The notes under the pieces: generated by a model
The model's database searches: none
Seen by the model: the letters and a program-made list of their open reading frames with translations, nothing else
Told to the model about the DNA's origin: nothing
Program-made: the position numbers and the translations under genes
Shown here: positions 6,932 to 13,586 of the stretch, piece after piece
Numbering within the stretch: the stretch's first letter is position 1
How the letters are laid out: each line of letters opens with the position of its first letter
Source: CAYZJK01 sp964479125
GTDB lineage: Bacteria; Patescibacteriota; Saccharimonadia; Saccharimonadales; Saccharimonadaceae
DNA length: 24,467 bases
Direction: 5' to 3'
Assembly (NCBI GenBank): GCA_964479125.1
Contig: CAYZJK010000010.1
Coordinates: 1-24,467, forward strand

Positions 6932-7170
6932 CAGACTCCGCCGGCAGCTTTACAGTGACCACTGCCAAGCAGTCTTCCAGACTCTTTCATTCCTAGCATG
7001 ATGTTTTTAGAGGATTCCTTAAGTGCTCTAGAGTTAACTCTTGATACTTCCTTCTGGGTCTCTGTTACTAGTGTGACGCTGTATATGATGGTTGCGCATG
7101 CGATTATTGTAACTAGAAGTACAGTCATACTTCCCCATATTGAACCTTTGTTTGCTTTTGACAACTTCAT
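6925..7170 (-). CDS. Hypothetical single-pass membrane protein
   Basis: 81 aa, family not recognised. One transmembrane helix at about 13-34 (SMTVLLVTIIACATIIYSV) after a basic N-terminus. A charged helical region follows, with the ending GHCKAAGGVWC, where two cysteines flank a Gly-rich turn at the very C-terminus. By the positive-inside rule the tail faces outside, where the cysteines could form a disulfide. It overlaps the KTSC gene by up to 7 nt, so the two are one operon and probably work together. The ribosome-binding site is weak (AGGT 2 nt from ATG). Confidence 0.65.
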   Translation of the reverse strand: MKLSKANKGSIWGSMTVLLVTIIACATIIYSVTLVTETQKEVSRVNSRALKESSKNIMLGMKESGRLLGSGHCKAAGGVWC

Positions 7171-7241
7171 TTACCTATGTCCTTAGAATATTAATGCTAT
7201 AAGTATATCCTAAAATGTAACTGATACTCTGAATGGTGGCT

Positions 7242-7271
7242 TTGACAATTATTGAAATTATACTATAGTAT
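7242..7271 (+). promoter_or_regulatory. Sigma-70-type promoter
   Basis: TTGACA (7242-7247), 18-bp spacer, TAGTAT (7266-7271). It leads to a leader of about 34 nt before the ATG at 7312. Confidence 0.65.
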
Positions 7272-7311
7272 TTATTGGTCAGTTACGCGTACCTTACATT
7301 TAGGAGAAATT

Positions 7312-7779
7312 ATGTCTATCGCAGGTGTCTCAGAAGTTCTGAAGTCCTCTCTAGGTAGGGTTTTCGGAGATGATCCGAATCGCTTTAAGATGATTCAGCA
7401 TGAAACCCTCATTCAGCTGGAGGAGATTCTTAAAAAGATGCATCTGGATAACATGGATGTATATCGCCTCTTGGTTCGTTCCTCTATGCCGCTTGAAGGA
7501 GTAATCCAGATTAGTCCCGCTAATCCAAGTGAAGTAATGATCCTGCTGTTTAGCAGCTACGACACTCAGCGCGGTAAAAAGAGACTACTCTTTTACAGGG
7601 CAGACTTCTCTGAAGGAGTTGATAACGCTCAGTTGCTCCATGAAGAGCTTGAAGTGAACGTAAAGCTGTCCCCTTATCAGTGTCCATTTCCTCTGGCTGT
7701 AAGTATGAGTCCTGTGAACCTCAATAAGGCTTACGGAGTATCGCTTTTAAATAAAGCACTGGAGCTTTCATCGCCATGA
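7312..7779 (+). CDS. Hypothetical protein, 155 aa
   Basis: Not recognised. The start MSIAGVSEVL is set by TTAGGAG 6 nt upstream; an in-frame ATG at 7252 lies inside the promoter and is rejected. The predicted fold is alpha then beta: helices over residues 1-45 (ETLIQLEEILKKMHLDNMDVYRLLV), then beta-rich segments (EGVIQISPANPSEVMILLFSSY, RLLFYRADFSE). There are no membrane segments and one cysteine. It is a monocistronic unit with its own promoter and terminator, the first of the series of such units to 11437. Confidence 0.75.
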   Translation: MSIAGVSEVLKSSLGRVFGDDPNRFKMIQHETLIQLEEILKKMHLDNMDVYRLLVRSSMPLEGVIQISPANPSEVMILLFSSYDTQRGKKRLLFYRADFSEGVDNAQLLHEELEVNVKLSPYQCPFPLAVSMSPVNLNKAYGVSLLNKALELSSP

Positions 7780-7785
7780 CCACTC

Positions 7786-7809
7786 ACCCACTCTATGGAG
7801 TGGGTTTTT
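7786..7809 (+). terminator. Intrinsic terminator
   Basis: ACCCACTC (7786-7793), loop TATG, GAGTGGGT (7798-7805), then TTTT. It follows the 7312-7779 gene. Confidence 0.9.
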
Positions 7810-7816
7810 CTTTATA

Positions 7817-7844
7817 TTGACATGCCTAGTGGGTGTTGTATAGT
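7817..7844 (+). promoter_or_regulatory. Sigma-70-type promoter
   Basis: TTGACA (7817-7822), 16-bp spacer, TATAGT (7839-7844). It begins only 8 nt after the preceding terminator and serves the 7890 gene. Confidence 0.7.
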
Positions 7845-7889
7845 TTCAATGGAAGTTAACGCTCCCCTGTAGTTAAGTAAGGAATAGGC

Positions 7890-8180
7890 ATGTTTAATTT
7901 CGATCCTCCTAAGACTAGTAATATCGCTATCGAGGCGCTTCTTCTCTGGCAGCTGTTTGTGTACGTAGTTCTGGTCACTGGACTCTCTACGTTAATCTGG
8001 CTGGGATGGAATGAATTTGGTGTCCCTCTCTATGGCTTCAAGCCAGTTAGGTTGCTAGATGTCTGGGAGTTGACTCTCTTTCTCTCGGTTGTGGCTGGTT
8101 TTGTGAGTCTAGTAGCAGGACTGATCCGTATAAGGTTTCTCGATGAGACTGAAGGAGAGTACAGTCATGATTCTCGTTAG
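7890..8180 (+). CDS. Hypothetical two-helix membrane protein
   Basis: 96 aa, not recognised. Two hydrophobic helices at about 16-40 (LLLWQLFVYVVLVTGLSTLIW) and 63-83 (LTLFLSVVAGFVSLVAGLI) are joined by a loop with YGFKPVRL. The N-terminus is short and the C-terminus charged (RIRFLDETEGEYSHDSR). AAGGAAT about 5 nt upstream supports the ATG at 7890. It is a separate transcription unit, with TTGACA/TATAGT upstream and a GC-rich terminator downstream. Confidence 0.72.
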   Translation: MFNFDPPKTSNIAIEALLLWQLFVYVVLVTGLSTLIWLGWNEFGVPLYGFKPVRLLDVWELTLFLSVVAGFVSLVAGLIRIRFLDETEGEYSHDSR

Positions 8181-8195
8181 ATGAGAAAGATGCAT

Positions 8196-8219
8196 CCCCG
8201 CTGAAATGGCGGGGTTTTT
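8196..8219 (+). terminator. Intrinsic terminator
   Basis: CCCCGC (8196-8201), loop TGAAATG, GCGGGG (8209-8214), then TTTTT. Confidence 0.9.
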
Positions 8220-8310
8220 AACACTCTAAGCCTATTTGTAAAAACATACAAACATGTTATTGTATACATGTCTCGTACGGAATATGTCCCCTCTAGAGAA
8301 AGGATCCGTC

Positions 8311-8916
8311 ATGGAGACTGCACTTTCACAGAAGTATGAATTGTTGACTGAGCTTAATAAGCTCATGTTCGATGTTGATCCAACTGACGGTAATACCCGT
8401 CGACAGCTCGAGAATATGGGCTTTGAGAATATCAACTACCGGCGCAGTAAGGCGATTCGTAAGGCTTCCAATGCTTTCTTCAGCGACGACTATATTGTCG
8501 ACTGGGAGGCGGGCAGGTTCGAGAACGGTGGTTATGAAGCACTACTCGACAAATTGTCGATCGAGTTTCTGGCTGATGACATGATTGAGTTTGCGTTCGA
8601 GCCTCAGGTTGGCTGGCTGACATTTGCTCTGCTGATGGATTTGATGAAAATCAGTCCTGAAGGCGTGGTAAAGGAGCTGGTCGTCAGTGTACCTGTTGGT
8701 GACAAGCTTGTCGGTAGGATGCATGATGATGTCGGTGTTGATGATATCCTCAGGCGTCGCAGGCCGGTAATCTTCTTCTCGCCTAATACTGTTAAGTATC
8801 TTGAGCGACATGGTCAGTTTGCTCATCCGGCAAAGCCTGAAACTATGCGCCCTCTTGGTGTGAAGTTGGTAGATGCTCTTCATCGCAAGGGTTGCCAGGT
8901 GTTTGAGATTCAGTAG
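8311..8916 (+). CDS. Hypothetical protein, 201 aa
   Basis: Not recognised. The start METALSQKYEL at 8311 is chosen because AGAAAGGA lies about 6 nt upstream; in-frame ATGs at 8254 and 8284 lack a ribosome-binding site. It is soluble, acidic in the first half and helical (LLTELNKLMFDV, RRSKAIRKASNAFF). A hydrophobic helix (WLTFALLMDLMKI, about 103-115) is followed by a beta-like strand (KELVVSVPVGDKLVGRM) and an Arg patch (DDILRRRRPVIFFS, about 147-160). The body has one cysteine near the C-terminus. It is a monocistronic unit closed by a strong terminator. Confidence 0.75.
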   Translation: METALSQKYELLTELNKLMFDVDPTDGNTRRQLENMGFENINYRRSKAIRKASNAFFSDDYIVDWEAGRFENGGYEALLDKLSIEFLADDMIEFAFEPQVGWLTFALLMDLMKISPEGVVKELVVSVPVGDKLVGRMHDDVGVDDILRRRRPVIFFSPNTVKYLERHGQFAHPAKPETMRPLGVKLVDALHRKGCQVFEIQ

Positions 8917-8960
8917 AGCTAAACTCTGCCCGACTCAAGTCTTCCTACTTCTGTCCACTA

Positions 8961-8984
8961 CCCCACACTTTGGTGTGGGGTTTT
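8961..8984 (+). terminator. Intrinsic terminator
   Basis: CCCCACAC (8961-8968), loop TTTG, GTGTGGGG (8973-8980), then TTTT. Confidence 0.9.
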
Positions 8985-9057
8985 ACTTTATTTACATATC
9001 TAATAAAAATTATACAGTAGGCCTACTATCGTACCTGTCTCTATCTGAGGAGGAGTC

Positions 9058-9372
9058 ATGGAGATTGTACCTTCCAGGAAATACCGTCATCTATCTGAAG
9101 TTCATTACTTTCGGACCAAGACTATGCCAGAGCTCGGCGAGGTTAATCAGGTCGTAGATTTATTGACTCATATAACTCTGCCACTTGATCTTTATATGAT
9201 AAATAAGGAGCTAATTGACAGGGTCGCACGAGATCGGTCTCTGAATAGTGTTCGGGCTAGGTTTAAGGCTGTAGCTGCTATAAACAACCGAATGATTATG
9301 GGCGTTATGGTTGATGAGATGCTAAAAAGTCAGCTTTGCTGTTCAAAGCGCCAGATTATAGGTGGTAGATGA
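9058..9372 (+). CDS. Hypothetical protein, 104 aa
   Basis: Not recognised. A very strong ribosome-binding site, GAGGAGGAG, lies just upstream of ATG 9058, and AT-rich promoter-like sequence (TATACA near 9012) precedes it. The protein is basic and mostly helical (VNQVVDLLTHITLPLDLYMINKELIDRV, then RARFKAVAAINNRMIMGVMV). The tail SQLCCSKRQIIGGR has adjacent cysteines. A basic all-helical small protein could bind nucleic acid, but nothing specific shows this. It is a single-gene unit with its own terminator. Confidence 0.7.
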   Translation: MEIVPSRKYRHLSEVHYFRTKTMPELGEVNQVVDLLTHITLPLDLYMINKELIDRVARDRSLNSVRARFKAVAAINNRMIMGVMVDEMLKSQLCCSKRQIIGGR

Positions 9373-9386
9373 TGTCTAATTGCATA

Positions 9387-9412
9387 CCCCACGCAGCCAG
9401 TGTGGGGTTTTT
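9387..9412 (+). terminator. Intrinsic terminator
   Basis: CCCCAC (9387-9392) with GTGGGG (9402-9407), a 9-nt loop, then TTTTT. It uses the same CCCCAC...GTGGGG core as the terminator at 8961. Confidence 0.85.
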
Positions 9413-9428
9413 ACTAACCCGTATATGC

Positions 9429-9457
9429 TTTACATTATCTCTCTTTTATGGTATGAT
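9429..9457 (+). promoter_or_regulatory. Promoter of the 9465 gene (leaderless)
   Basis: TTTACA (9429-9434), exactly 17 bp, then TATGAT (9452-9457) with TGG extension (9449-9451). Only 7 nt (AGTGCAA) separate the -10 from ATG 9465, the same geometry as smpB and pyrH. Confidence 0.75.
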
Positions 9458-9464
9458 AGTGCAA

Positions 9465-10175
9465 ATGAGGTTTCATAATAAAGCGCTCAATTACAATTCG
9501 CGTAAAAGCCCTGACGTAATTGAAGTTACTACACCAGCAATTGAGATGAATAATATATTAAAGTCTTTTATTGAGCAGGAGGATTTCTCTGATGCAAAAC
9601 GAGAGCTGGCTAAGCTGGAGTTCTATGATCGGCTGGAGTACCTGTCTGAAATTTATGATCAAATGTCTAGTGGTGAAGATCGCGACAAGGCAATGATTGA
9701 GGAGCTGAATAAGCTATACGATACTTTAAGTAGTATTAGCTACTTAGATGAAGATATTGTTATAGAGGCTAGAGATGCAATGCTGATTGAGCGCGAAGAA
9801 ACTGATAGCTTGCGTCGGGAGTCAGAAACAACTGAACTAAGCTCTCCCCTAGTGAGTCTGAATGCTCGTATGAATAAAGTATTCAACGAAAATGACATCA
9901 GTAGCGCTAAGACTGGTCTAATTTTTAGAGCTTTTGAGCAGGCTCAGGTTAATCTTAAAGAATACGGCAATGATATGTCAGCTATTACGGATGTGATTGA
10001 AGGATTTGAAGAGCTTATTGAAGAGGTGTTGGCGATGTCGGAGGATAAAGCTAGCGAAGTACTGAACGATAACTACCTTAGTCGTCGAGCTGAAGAATTA
10101 AATCTTTCCGGTGAGCGTGAAGATGTAGCTCAGGTTGTATTGCTGAGACCAGTACGTGGCAACCGTAGAAACTAG
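9465..10175 (+). CDS. Hypothetical acidic helical protein, 236 aa
   Basis: Not recognised. The start at 9465 (MRFHNKALNY) is fixed by a promoter whose -10 ends 7 nt upstream; the longer frame to 9369 would include the previous terminator. The product is soluble, strongly acidic and rich in Glu/Asp helices (FIEQEDFSDAKRELAKLEF, MIEELNKLYDTL, VIEGFEELIEEVLAM). It has no cysteine and no membrane segment and ends in a basic tail (RPVRGNRRN). There is no ribosome-binding site, consistent with leaderless translation. No terminator hairpin is evident before the next promoter at 10176. Confidence 0.75.
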   Translation: MRFHNKALNYNSRKSPDVIEVTTPAIEMNNILKSFIEQEDFSDAKRELAKLEFYDRLEYLSEIYDQMSSGEDRDKAMIEELNKLYDTLSSISYLDEDIVIEARDAMLIEREETDSLRRESETTELSSPLVSLNARMNKVFNENDISSAKTGLIFRAFEQAQVNLKEYGNDMSAITDVIEGFEELIEEVLAMSEDKASEVLNDNYLSRRAEELNLSGEREDVAQVVLLRPVRGNRRN

Positions 10176-10204
10176 TAGACATTTCAACTGAAACCTTGTA
10201 TAGT
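10176..10204 (+). promoter_or_regulatory. Promoter of the RRM protein gene
   Basis: TAGACA (10176-10181), 17-bp spacer, TATAGT (10199-10204). It starts at the stop codon of the 9465 gene and yields a leader of about 104 nt. Confidence 0.6.
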
Positions 10205-10210
10205 AAGAAG

Positions 10211-10314
10211 TGTCCAAAGTAAAGCGCGCTATTTGCTTACTCTCTATGTGAGATACCGCAATTATCGTCTTTCGGTCGAATTGGAAAGATGTTAAGAAAA
10301 GGTATCGAATACAC
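10211..10314 (+). promoter_or_regulatory. Structured 5' leader of the RRM gene
   Basis: About 104 nt untranslated. An 8-bp hairpin, CGTCTTTC (10266-10273) with GAAAGATG (10284-10291, one G-U pair), ends just before the ribosome-binding stretch AAGAAAAGG. An upstream AGTAA...TTACT pair is also seen around 10218-10241. This arrangement suits autogenous or temperature control; that role is inferred. Confidence 0.5.
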
Positions 10315-10638
10315 ATGAAAAAGAATCTATTTATCGGTAACCTAGCGTATACAACTAACGATGACAGCCTACGTGAGCATTTCGCTCAAATCGGCACAGT
10401 CGCTAGCGCTAAGGTTGTTACCGATCGTGAGACAGGTCGTTCAAGGGGCTTTGGCTTTGTTGAGTTTGAGGATGAATCAAACAATCAAAAAGCTATCGCA
10501 GAACTAGACGGCAAAGAGCTTGACGGCCGAGCAATCAACGTCAACGAAGCTCGTCCTCGCGAAGAACGTTCTGACCGACCACGCCGCGATGATCGCAATG
10601 GTGGTGGTAACGGTTCATTCCGCCAGCGCAGCTGGTAG
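10315..10638 (+). CDS. RRM-domain RNA-binding protein
   Basis: 107 aa. It is a single RNA recognition motif: RNP2 LFIGNL (5-10) and RNP1 RGFGFVEF (about 44-51) with the aromatic residues that stack on RNA. A short Arg/Gly-rich tail follows (RPRREDRN-like, GGGNGSFRQRSW). This matches the bacterial glycine-rich RRM proteins (Rbp type in cyanobacteria) used as RNA chaperones, often cold-responsive. The ribosome-binding site is AAAAGG 10 nt upstream. It has its own promoter, long leader and terminator. Its RNA targets cannot be seen. Confidence 0.95.
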   Translation: MKKNLFIGNLAYTTNDDSLREHFAQIGTVASAKVVTDRETGRSRGFGFVEFEDESNNQKAIAELDGKELDGRAINVNEARPREERSDRPRRDDRNGGGNGSFRQRSW

Positions 10639-10663
10639 TTTGTCCTAAGAACGAAATAAAAAG

Positions 10664-10686
10664 CCCTGCAGTTATGCGGGGTTTTT
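10664..10686 (+). terminator. Intrinsic terminator
   Basis: CCCTGCA (10664-10670), loop GTTA, TGCGGGG (10675-10681, one G-U pair), then TTTTT. Confidence 0.88.
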
Positions 10687-10720
10687 ATTTACCTCAAATA
10701 CTTCCCCTGTCTTGCTTGTT

Positions 10721-10748
10721 TTGACAGTGTTAAAAAATGTTATATTAT
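10721..10748 (+). promoter_or_regulatory. Sigma-70-type promoter
   Basis: TTGACA (10721-10726), 16-bp spacer, TATTAT (10743-10748); an alternative TATGAT lies 3 bp further on. It serves the 10809 gene. Confidence 0.65.
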
Positions 10749-10808
10749 GATGCAGTGCTTGTCTAGAGGTTAGTTTATCGGAAACTATTTCTGAGAGGAT
10801 GCTTTCAG

Positions 10809-11396
10809 ATGCAGGTAGAGTACGTTAAGTTGGGTTCATGGCTGACAGTTCGTCATTATGGTTCACTTATCACCCGTGAGGAGATTGAGCCAATCTACTT
10901 TAAAGGTCTGACCAATAAGGGACGGATTGAAAGCAGTCGGATAGACTACGGTCAGCAGGTTAGAATATCTAAAACCATAGTGCATCTTACTAAGGTTGGT
11001 GAACATGAAAGCGCTGAGGCTGGTCTAGCTAGGTCAAAGCTTAAGTTGTTTTACAAAGCCACCGTGTGGGAGCCTCAGACCGATAAGCTTGTTACCAACT
11101 TCATGGTAGATCATGGAGATGGTCGCAAAGAGCAGGTAACGAGACTACAGGCTGAGATCTTCAGCTACGTAGTGTATAACTCTCAGTTTATTGAGCGTGA
11201 TAGGAGACGGATCGCTCGCATTAAAGACTGGTTCACGCATCTGTCTGCCGAGGTGAGAAATCGTCCAATCGAGGTTAAGCCAAAGGATATAGGTCTACTG
11301 ACAACAATCGACGCCTATAATTTCCTACTTCACTACGAACCGATATGGGAGGAATTTGTTAAATTCATCCCAGGAAGGATTGTGATAGTCACTTAA
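10809..11396 (+). CDS. Hypothetical protein, 195 aa
   Basis: Not recognised. GAGAGGA lies about 10 nt upstream of ATG 10809. The first half is beta-rich and basic (LGSWLTVRHYGSLI, YGQQVRISKTIVHLTKV, KLKLFYKATVWEP). The middle has FMVDHGDGRKEQVTRL, then a helical, Arg-rich segment (ERDRRRIARIKDWFTHL, about 134-150) and a C-terminal hydrophobic strand. There are no cysteines and no membrane helix. It is a monocistronic unit with promoter and terminator, like its neighbours back to 7312. Confidence 0.72.
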   Translation: MQVEYVKLGSWLTVRHYGSLITREEIEPIYFKGLTNKGRIESSRIDYGQQVRISKTIVHLTKVGEHESAEAGLARSKLKLFYKATVWEPQTDKLVTNFMVDHGDGRKEQVTRLQAEIFSYVVYNSQFIERDRRRIARIKDWFTHLSAEVRNRPIEVKPKDIGLLTTIDAYNFLLHYEPIWEEFVKFIPGRIVIVT

Positions 11397-11400
11397 CAAA

Positions 11401-11437
11401 ACTCAAACCCCGTTTATAGAGGGGCTTTTACTTGAGT
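11401..11437. terminator. Bidirectional terminator between convergent genes
   Basis: Inner stem CCCC (11408-11411) with GGGG (11421-11424), and an outer pair ACTCAA (11401-11406) with TTGAGT (11432-11437). T-rich runs follow on both strands. It lies between the stop at 11396 and the minus-strand stop at 11438. Confidence 0.75.
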
Positions 11438-11725
11438 TTATTTACTTCTCTTGAAGACTAGGAGGAGTATGCCAGCTACAAAACTAGGGATTGAGAGAAG
11501 TGTACCTGTGTGGACGACATACATGAAGGCGATAATGGCGTCGGTCCAGATGCTTCTTTCGTTGAATAGCCTTAAAAGACTGGTCGCTAGTATAAGCAAT
11601 AGAACCATTATGACTGGAGATGCAATTAACAGAATGGCAGTTAGTTTCCGCCTGTTTAGTCTTTTGGATTTAGTCTGGATAGAGTCCAACTGTTGATTGG
11701 TTGAGTTTTTATTATCTGTCGACAT
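11438..11725 (-). CDS. Hypothetical two-helix membrane protein
   Basis: 95 aa, not recognised. A polar N-terminus (MSTDNKNSTNQQ) and a basic patch (KSKRLNRRK, about 19-27) precede two hydrophobic helices at about 29-52 (LTAILLIASPVIMVLLLILATSL) and 66-90 (FMYVVHTGTLLSIPSFVAGILLLVF). The positive patches at both ends predict both termini inside. There is no clear Shine-Dalgarno before the ATG at 11725. It is convergent with the 10809 gene and shares its terminator. Confidence 0.6.
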   Translation of the reverse strand: MSTDNKNSTNQQLDSIQTKSKRLNRRKLTAILLIASPVIMVLLLILATSLLRLFNERSIWTDAIIAFMYVVHTGTLLSIPSFVAGILLLVFKRSK

Positions 11726-12013
11726 GAACAGTCTTTCGGGTTAGATGTATATGCTTAAGATTGTATCCCACTAAGGGGTTGGCGGCAATTTAAGTTGCTT
11801 AATGTTCGCTTATCTAATTGTATATACGGTTTAGTCTTTTTATTTCTTTAGAAACATGTTATAATAGAGGAATTGCTAACGAAAACAAATAGTTTTTCCT
11901 CTCTAGTGACACTTGGAGTTTATCTATTTAACAAAGCCGCCTCACTTTTATATATTTTTGGGCGCCAAAGTTTCGATCGCAATCATATATAAAAGACAGA
12001 AGAAAGGTTTTTC
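11726..12013 (+). promoter_or_regulatory. Promoter and long structured leader of the DEAD-box gene
   Basis: The extended -10 is TGT-TATAAT (TATAAT at 11860-11865) with no strong -35. The leader from about 11872 to 12013 is roughly 140 nt. Hairpins seen: CTCTAGT (11901-11907) with ACT-T-GGAG (11911-11918), and TTTGG (11957-11961), loop GCG, CCAAA (11965-11969). AGAAAGG precedes the ATG. Long leaders are typical of cold-induced DEAD-box genes; regulation here is inferred. Confidence 0.6.
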
Positions 12014-13276
12014 ATGTCAGATCAACGACGACAGTCACGTCCTACTCACGGACGATCTTATAATAATGCCCACTCTAAGGGTGGCCGACGCGCTTATGGC
12101 GGTCGTAATCGAGCTGGTGGTGGACGTTCAGGTGGCGCAGGTCGCTTCAAGAAGTATATCGACCCAAGTAAGTTTATTAACAAGGCTACTCCTCTAGCTG
12201 AGGAGGAAGTGTATGAAGCAACTCATGCTTTTAAAGACTTCCCGTTTGGTGCAGAGTTGCAAGCTAATATTGCTCAGAAGGGCTTCGTTATGCCTAGTCC
12301 AATCCAAGACCAGGCTATTCCAGAGATTATTAATGGCAAGGATGTTATTGGCCTAGCTAATACTGGTACTGGTAAGACAGCTGCCTTCCTACTTCCTACA
12401 CTAGAGCGGATTAGTGGTATAAACCTACGTCCAAGTGTATTAGTAATGGCTCCAACTCGTGAACTTGCAGTGCAGATTCAGGATGAGTTTAGGGCTTTTT
12501 CTAAGGGAATGAATATCTACTCTACCCTACTAGTTGGTGGTATGAACATTGACAGGCAGATCCGTGACCTTAAGAGGCGACCACACTTCATCATTGGTAC
12601 TCCAGGTCGAATTAACGATTTAATTGAACGACGTGTTCTTAAGCTAAAAGATATTACAGTCTTAGTTCTAGACGAAGCTGATCGAATGCTAGACATGGGC
12701 TTCCTGCCGGACATCCAGAAGATTGTTAACCAGGTTCCTAAGCAGCGTCAGACTCTATTCTTCTCAGCTACTATTACTCCTGAGATCAAGAAGCTAACCG
12801 AACAGTTCTTAACTGACCCAGTTACAGTTTCTGTTAGAAGCGGTGAGACTAGCGATCATGTTGAGCAGGATGTTATCAACTACAACAGCAAGGAACATAA
12901 GCTAGAGACTCTAGTTGAGCTACTAAATGGTGAGTCTTACGAGAAGGTATTAGTCTTTGGTGAAACTAAGTTTGGCGTACAGCGCTTAGGCGATCACCTG
13001 ACTAATACTGGCATCCCGTCAGTTGTGATTCATGGCAATAAGTCTCAGTCTCAGAGGCAGGCAGCGCTTAATAAGTTTAAACGAAATCAGGCTCGAGTGA
13101 TGGTTGCTACTGACGTAGCGGCACGTGGACTAGATATTCCGAACGTTACTCACGTAATTAACTTCGACACGCCTCAAACATACGAAGACTACGTTCACCG
13201 TATTGGTCGAACTGGTCGTGGTGGTGCTAGGGGTCATGCTCACACCTTCATCCAGGAAACTGGTCGCTCACGATAA
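12014..13276 (+). CDS. DEAD-box ATP-dependent RNA helicase
   Basis: 420 aa. The first 50 residues are an Arg/Gly-rich tail. Then the helicase core: Q motif FVMPSPIQDQAIP (about 91-103), motif I ANTGTGKT (about 115-122), PTRELA, DEAD in VLDEADRMLDMGF (about 217-229), SAT, and motifs V/VI VATDVAARGLDI and YVHRIGRTGRGG. The second residue of motif I is Asn where Gln is common. It ends soon after motif VI, so the long basic RNA-binding tail of CsdA/DbpA is missing and the N-terminal RGG tail may substitute. It unwinds RNA duplexes in ribosome assembly or mRNA turnover; the exact target is unknown. With the nearby RRM gene it suggests RNA remodelling functions. Confidence 0.95.
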   Translation: MSDQRRQSRPTHGRSYNNAHSKGGRRAYGGRNRAGGGRSGGAGRFKKYIDPSKFINKATPLAEEEVYEATHAFKDFPFGAELQANIAQKGFVMPSPIQDQAIPEIINGKDVIGLANTGTGKTAAFLLPTLERISGINLRPSVLVMAPTRELAVQIQDEFRAFSKGMNIYSTLLVGGMNIDRQIRDLKRRPHFIIGTPGRINDLIERRVLKLKDITVLVLDEADRMLDMGFLPDIQKIVNQVPKQRQTLFFSATITPEIKKLTEQFLTDPVTVSVRSGETSDHVEQDVINYNSKEHKLETLVELLNGESYEKVLVFGETKFGVQRLGDHLTNTGIPSVVIHGNKSQSQRQAALNKFKRNQARVMVATDVAARGLDIPNVTHVINFDTPQTYEDYVHRIGRTGRGGARGHAHTFIQETGRSR

Positions 13277-13303
13277 TTTATAGCTATAGTTGAGAAAGAT
13301 TAT

Positions 13304-13326
13304 ACCGCCCATTTAGGCGGTTTTTC
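13304..13326 (+). terminator. Intrinsic terminator
   Basis: ACCGCC (13304-13309), loop CATTTA, GGCGGT (13316-13321), then TTTTC. It overlaps the stop codon of the convergent minus-strand gene. Confidence 0.85.
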
Positions 13327-13525
13327 TTTGTTTAATCTTTTTACTGGTTAGGTACCAGCCACCGTCCATGTCTTGATAGACGGTTATTTCAATCTTCATA
13401 TCCATGAGCATGATATGCTCGGCTGCAGATTCAGCAGCTTTCTTGCTTTTATAACGAGTTTTGCCCGATGACGAGAAGGTTTGTTTAAAAGGTATATGTT
13501 TTGGTGTGCGATTTTTTCGGGGCAT
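13313..13525 (-). CDS. Small basic hypothetical protein, 70 aa
   Basis: Not recognised. It is highly basic (MPRKNRTPKHIPFKQ, then GKTRYKSKKAAESAAEHIML), followed by a beta-like pair (KIEITVYQDMDGGWYLTSKKIKQRK). The pattern strand-helix-strand with a GGWY turn is compatible with a small nucleic-acid-binding fold, but no family is assigned. Start and reading frame look natural (ATG at 13525, charged composition), yet no Shine-Dalgarno is obvious. It is divergent from the ATP synthase operon and convergent with the helicase gene. Confidence 0.6.
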   Translation of the reverse strand: MPRKNRTPKHIPFKQTFSSSGKTRYKSKKAAESAAEHIMLMDMKIEITVYQDMDGGWYLTSKKIKQRKTA

Positions 13526-13546
13526 GTAATGTGTGTTATTTGACAG

Positions 13547-13576
13547 TTGTCAGAATTGTTGGATTTATGATACAGT
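13547..13576 (+). promoter_or_regulatory. Promoter of the ATP synthase operon
   Basis: TTGTCA (13547-13552), 18-bp spacer, TACAGT (13571-13576) with TGA extension (13568-13570). The ATG at 13587 is 10 nt after the -10, so the leader is only about 4 nt. An alternative is TTGACA (13540) with TATGAT (13566). TGACA-GT-TGTCA (13541-13552) is an inverted repeat over the -35. Confidence 0.55.
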
Positions 13577-13586
13577 ACTAGTGTAC

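Noticed and set aside
13066..13276. Frameshift truncating the helicase C-terminus
   Set aside because: Motif VI is complete, the frame ends with a natural stop and a good terminator follows, so the short tail is probably real.
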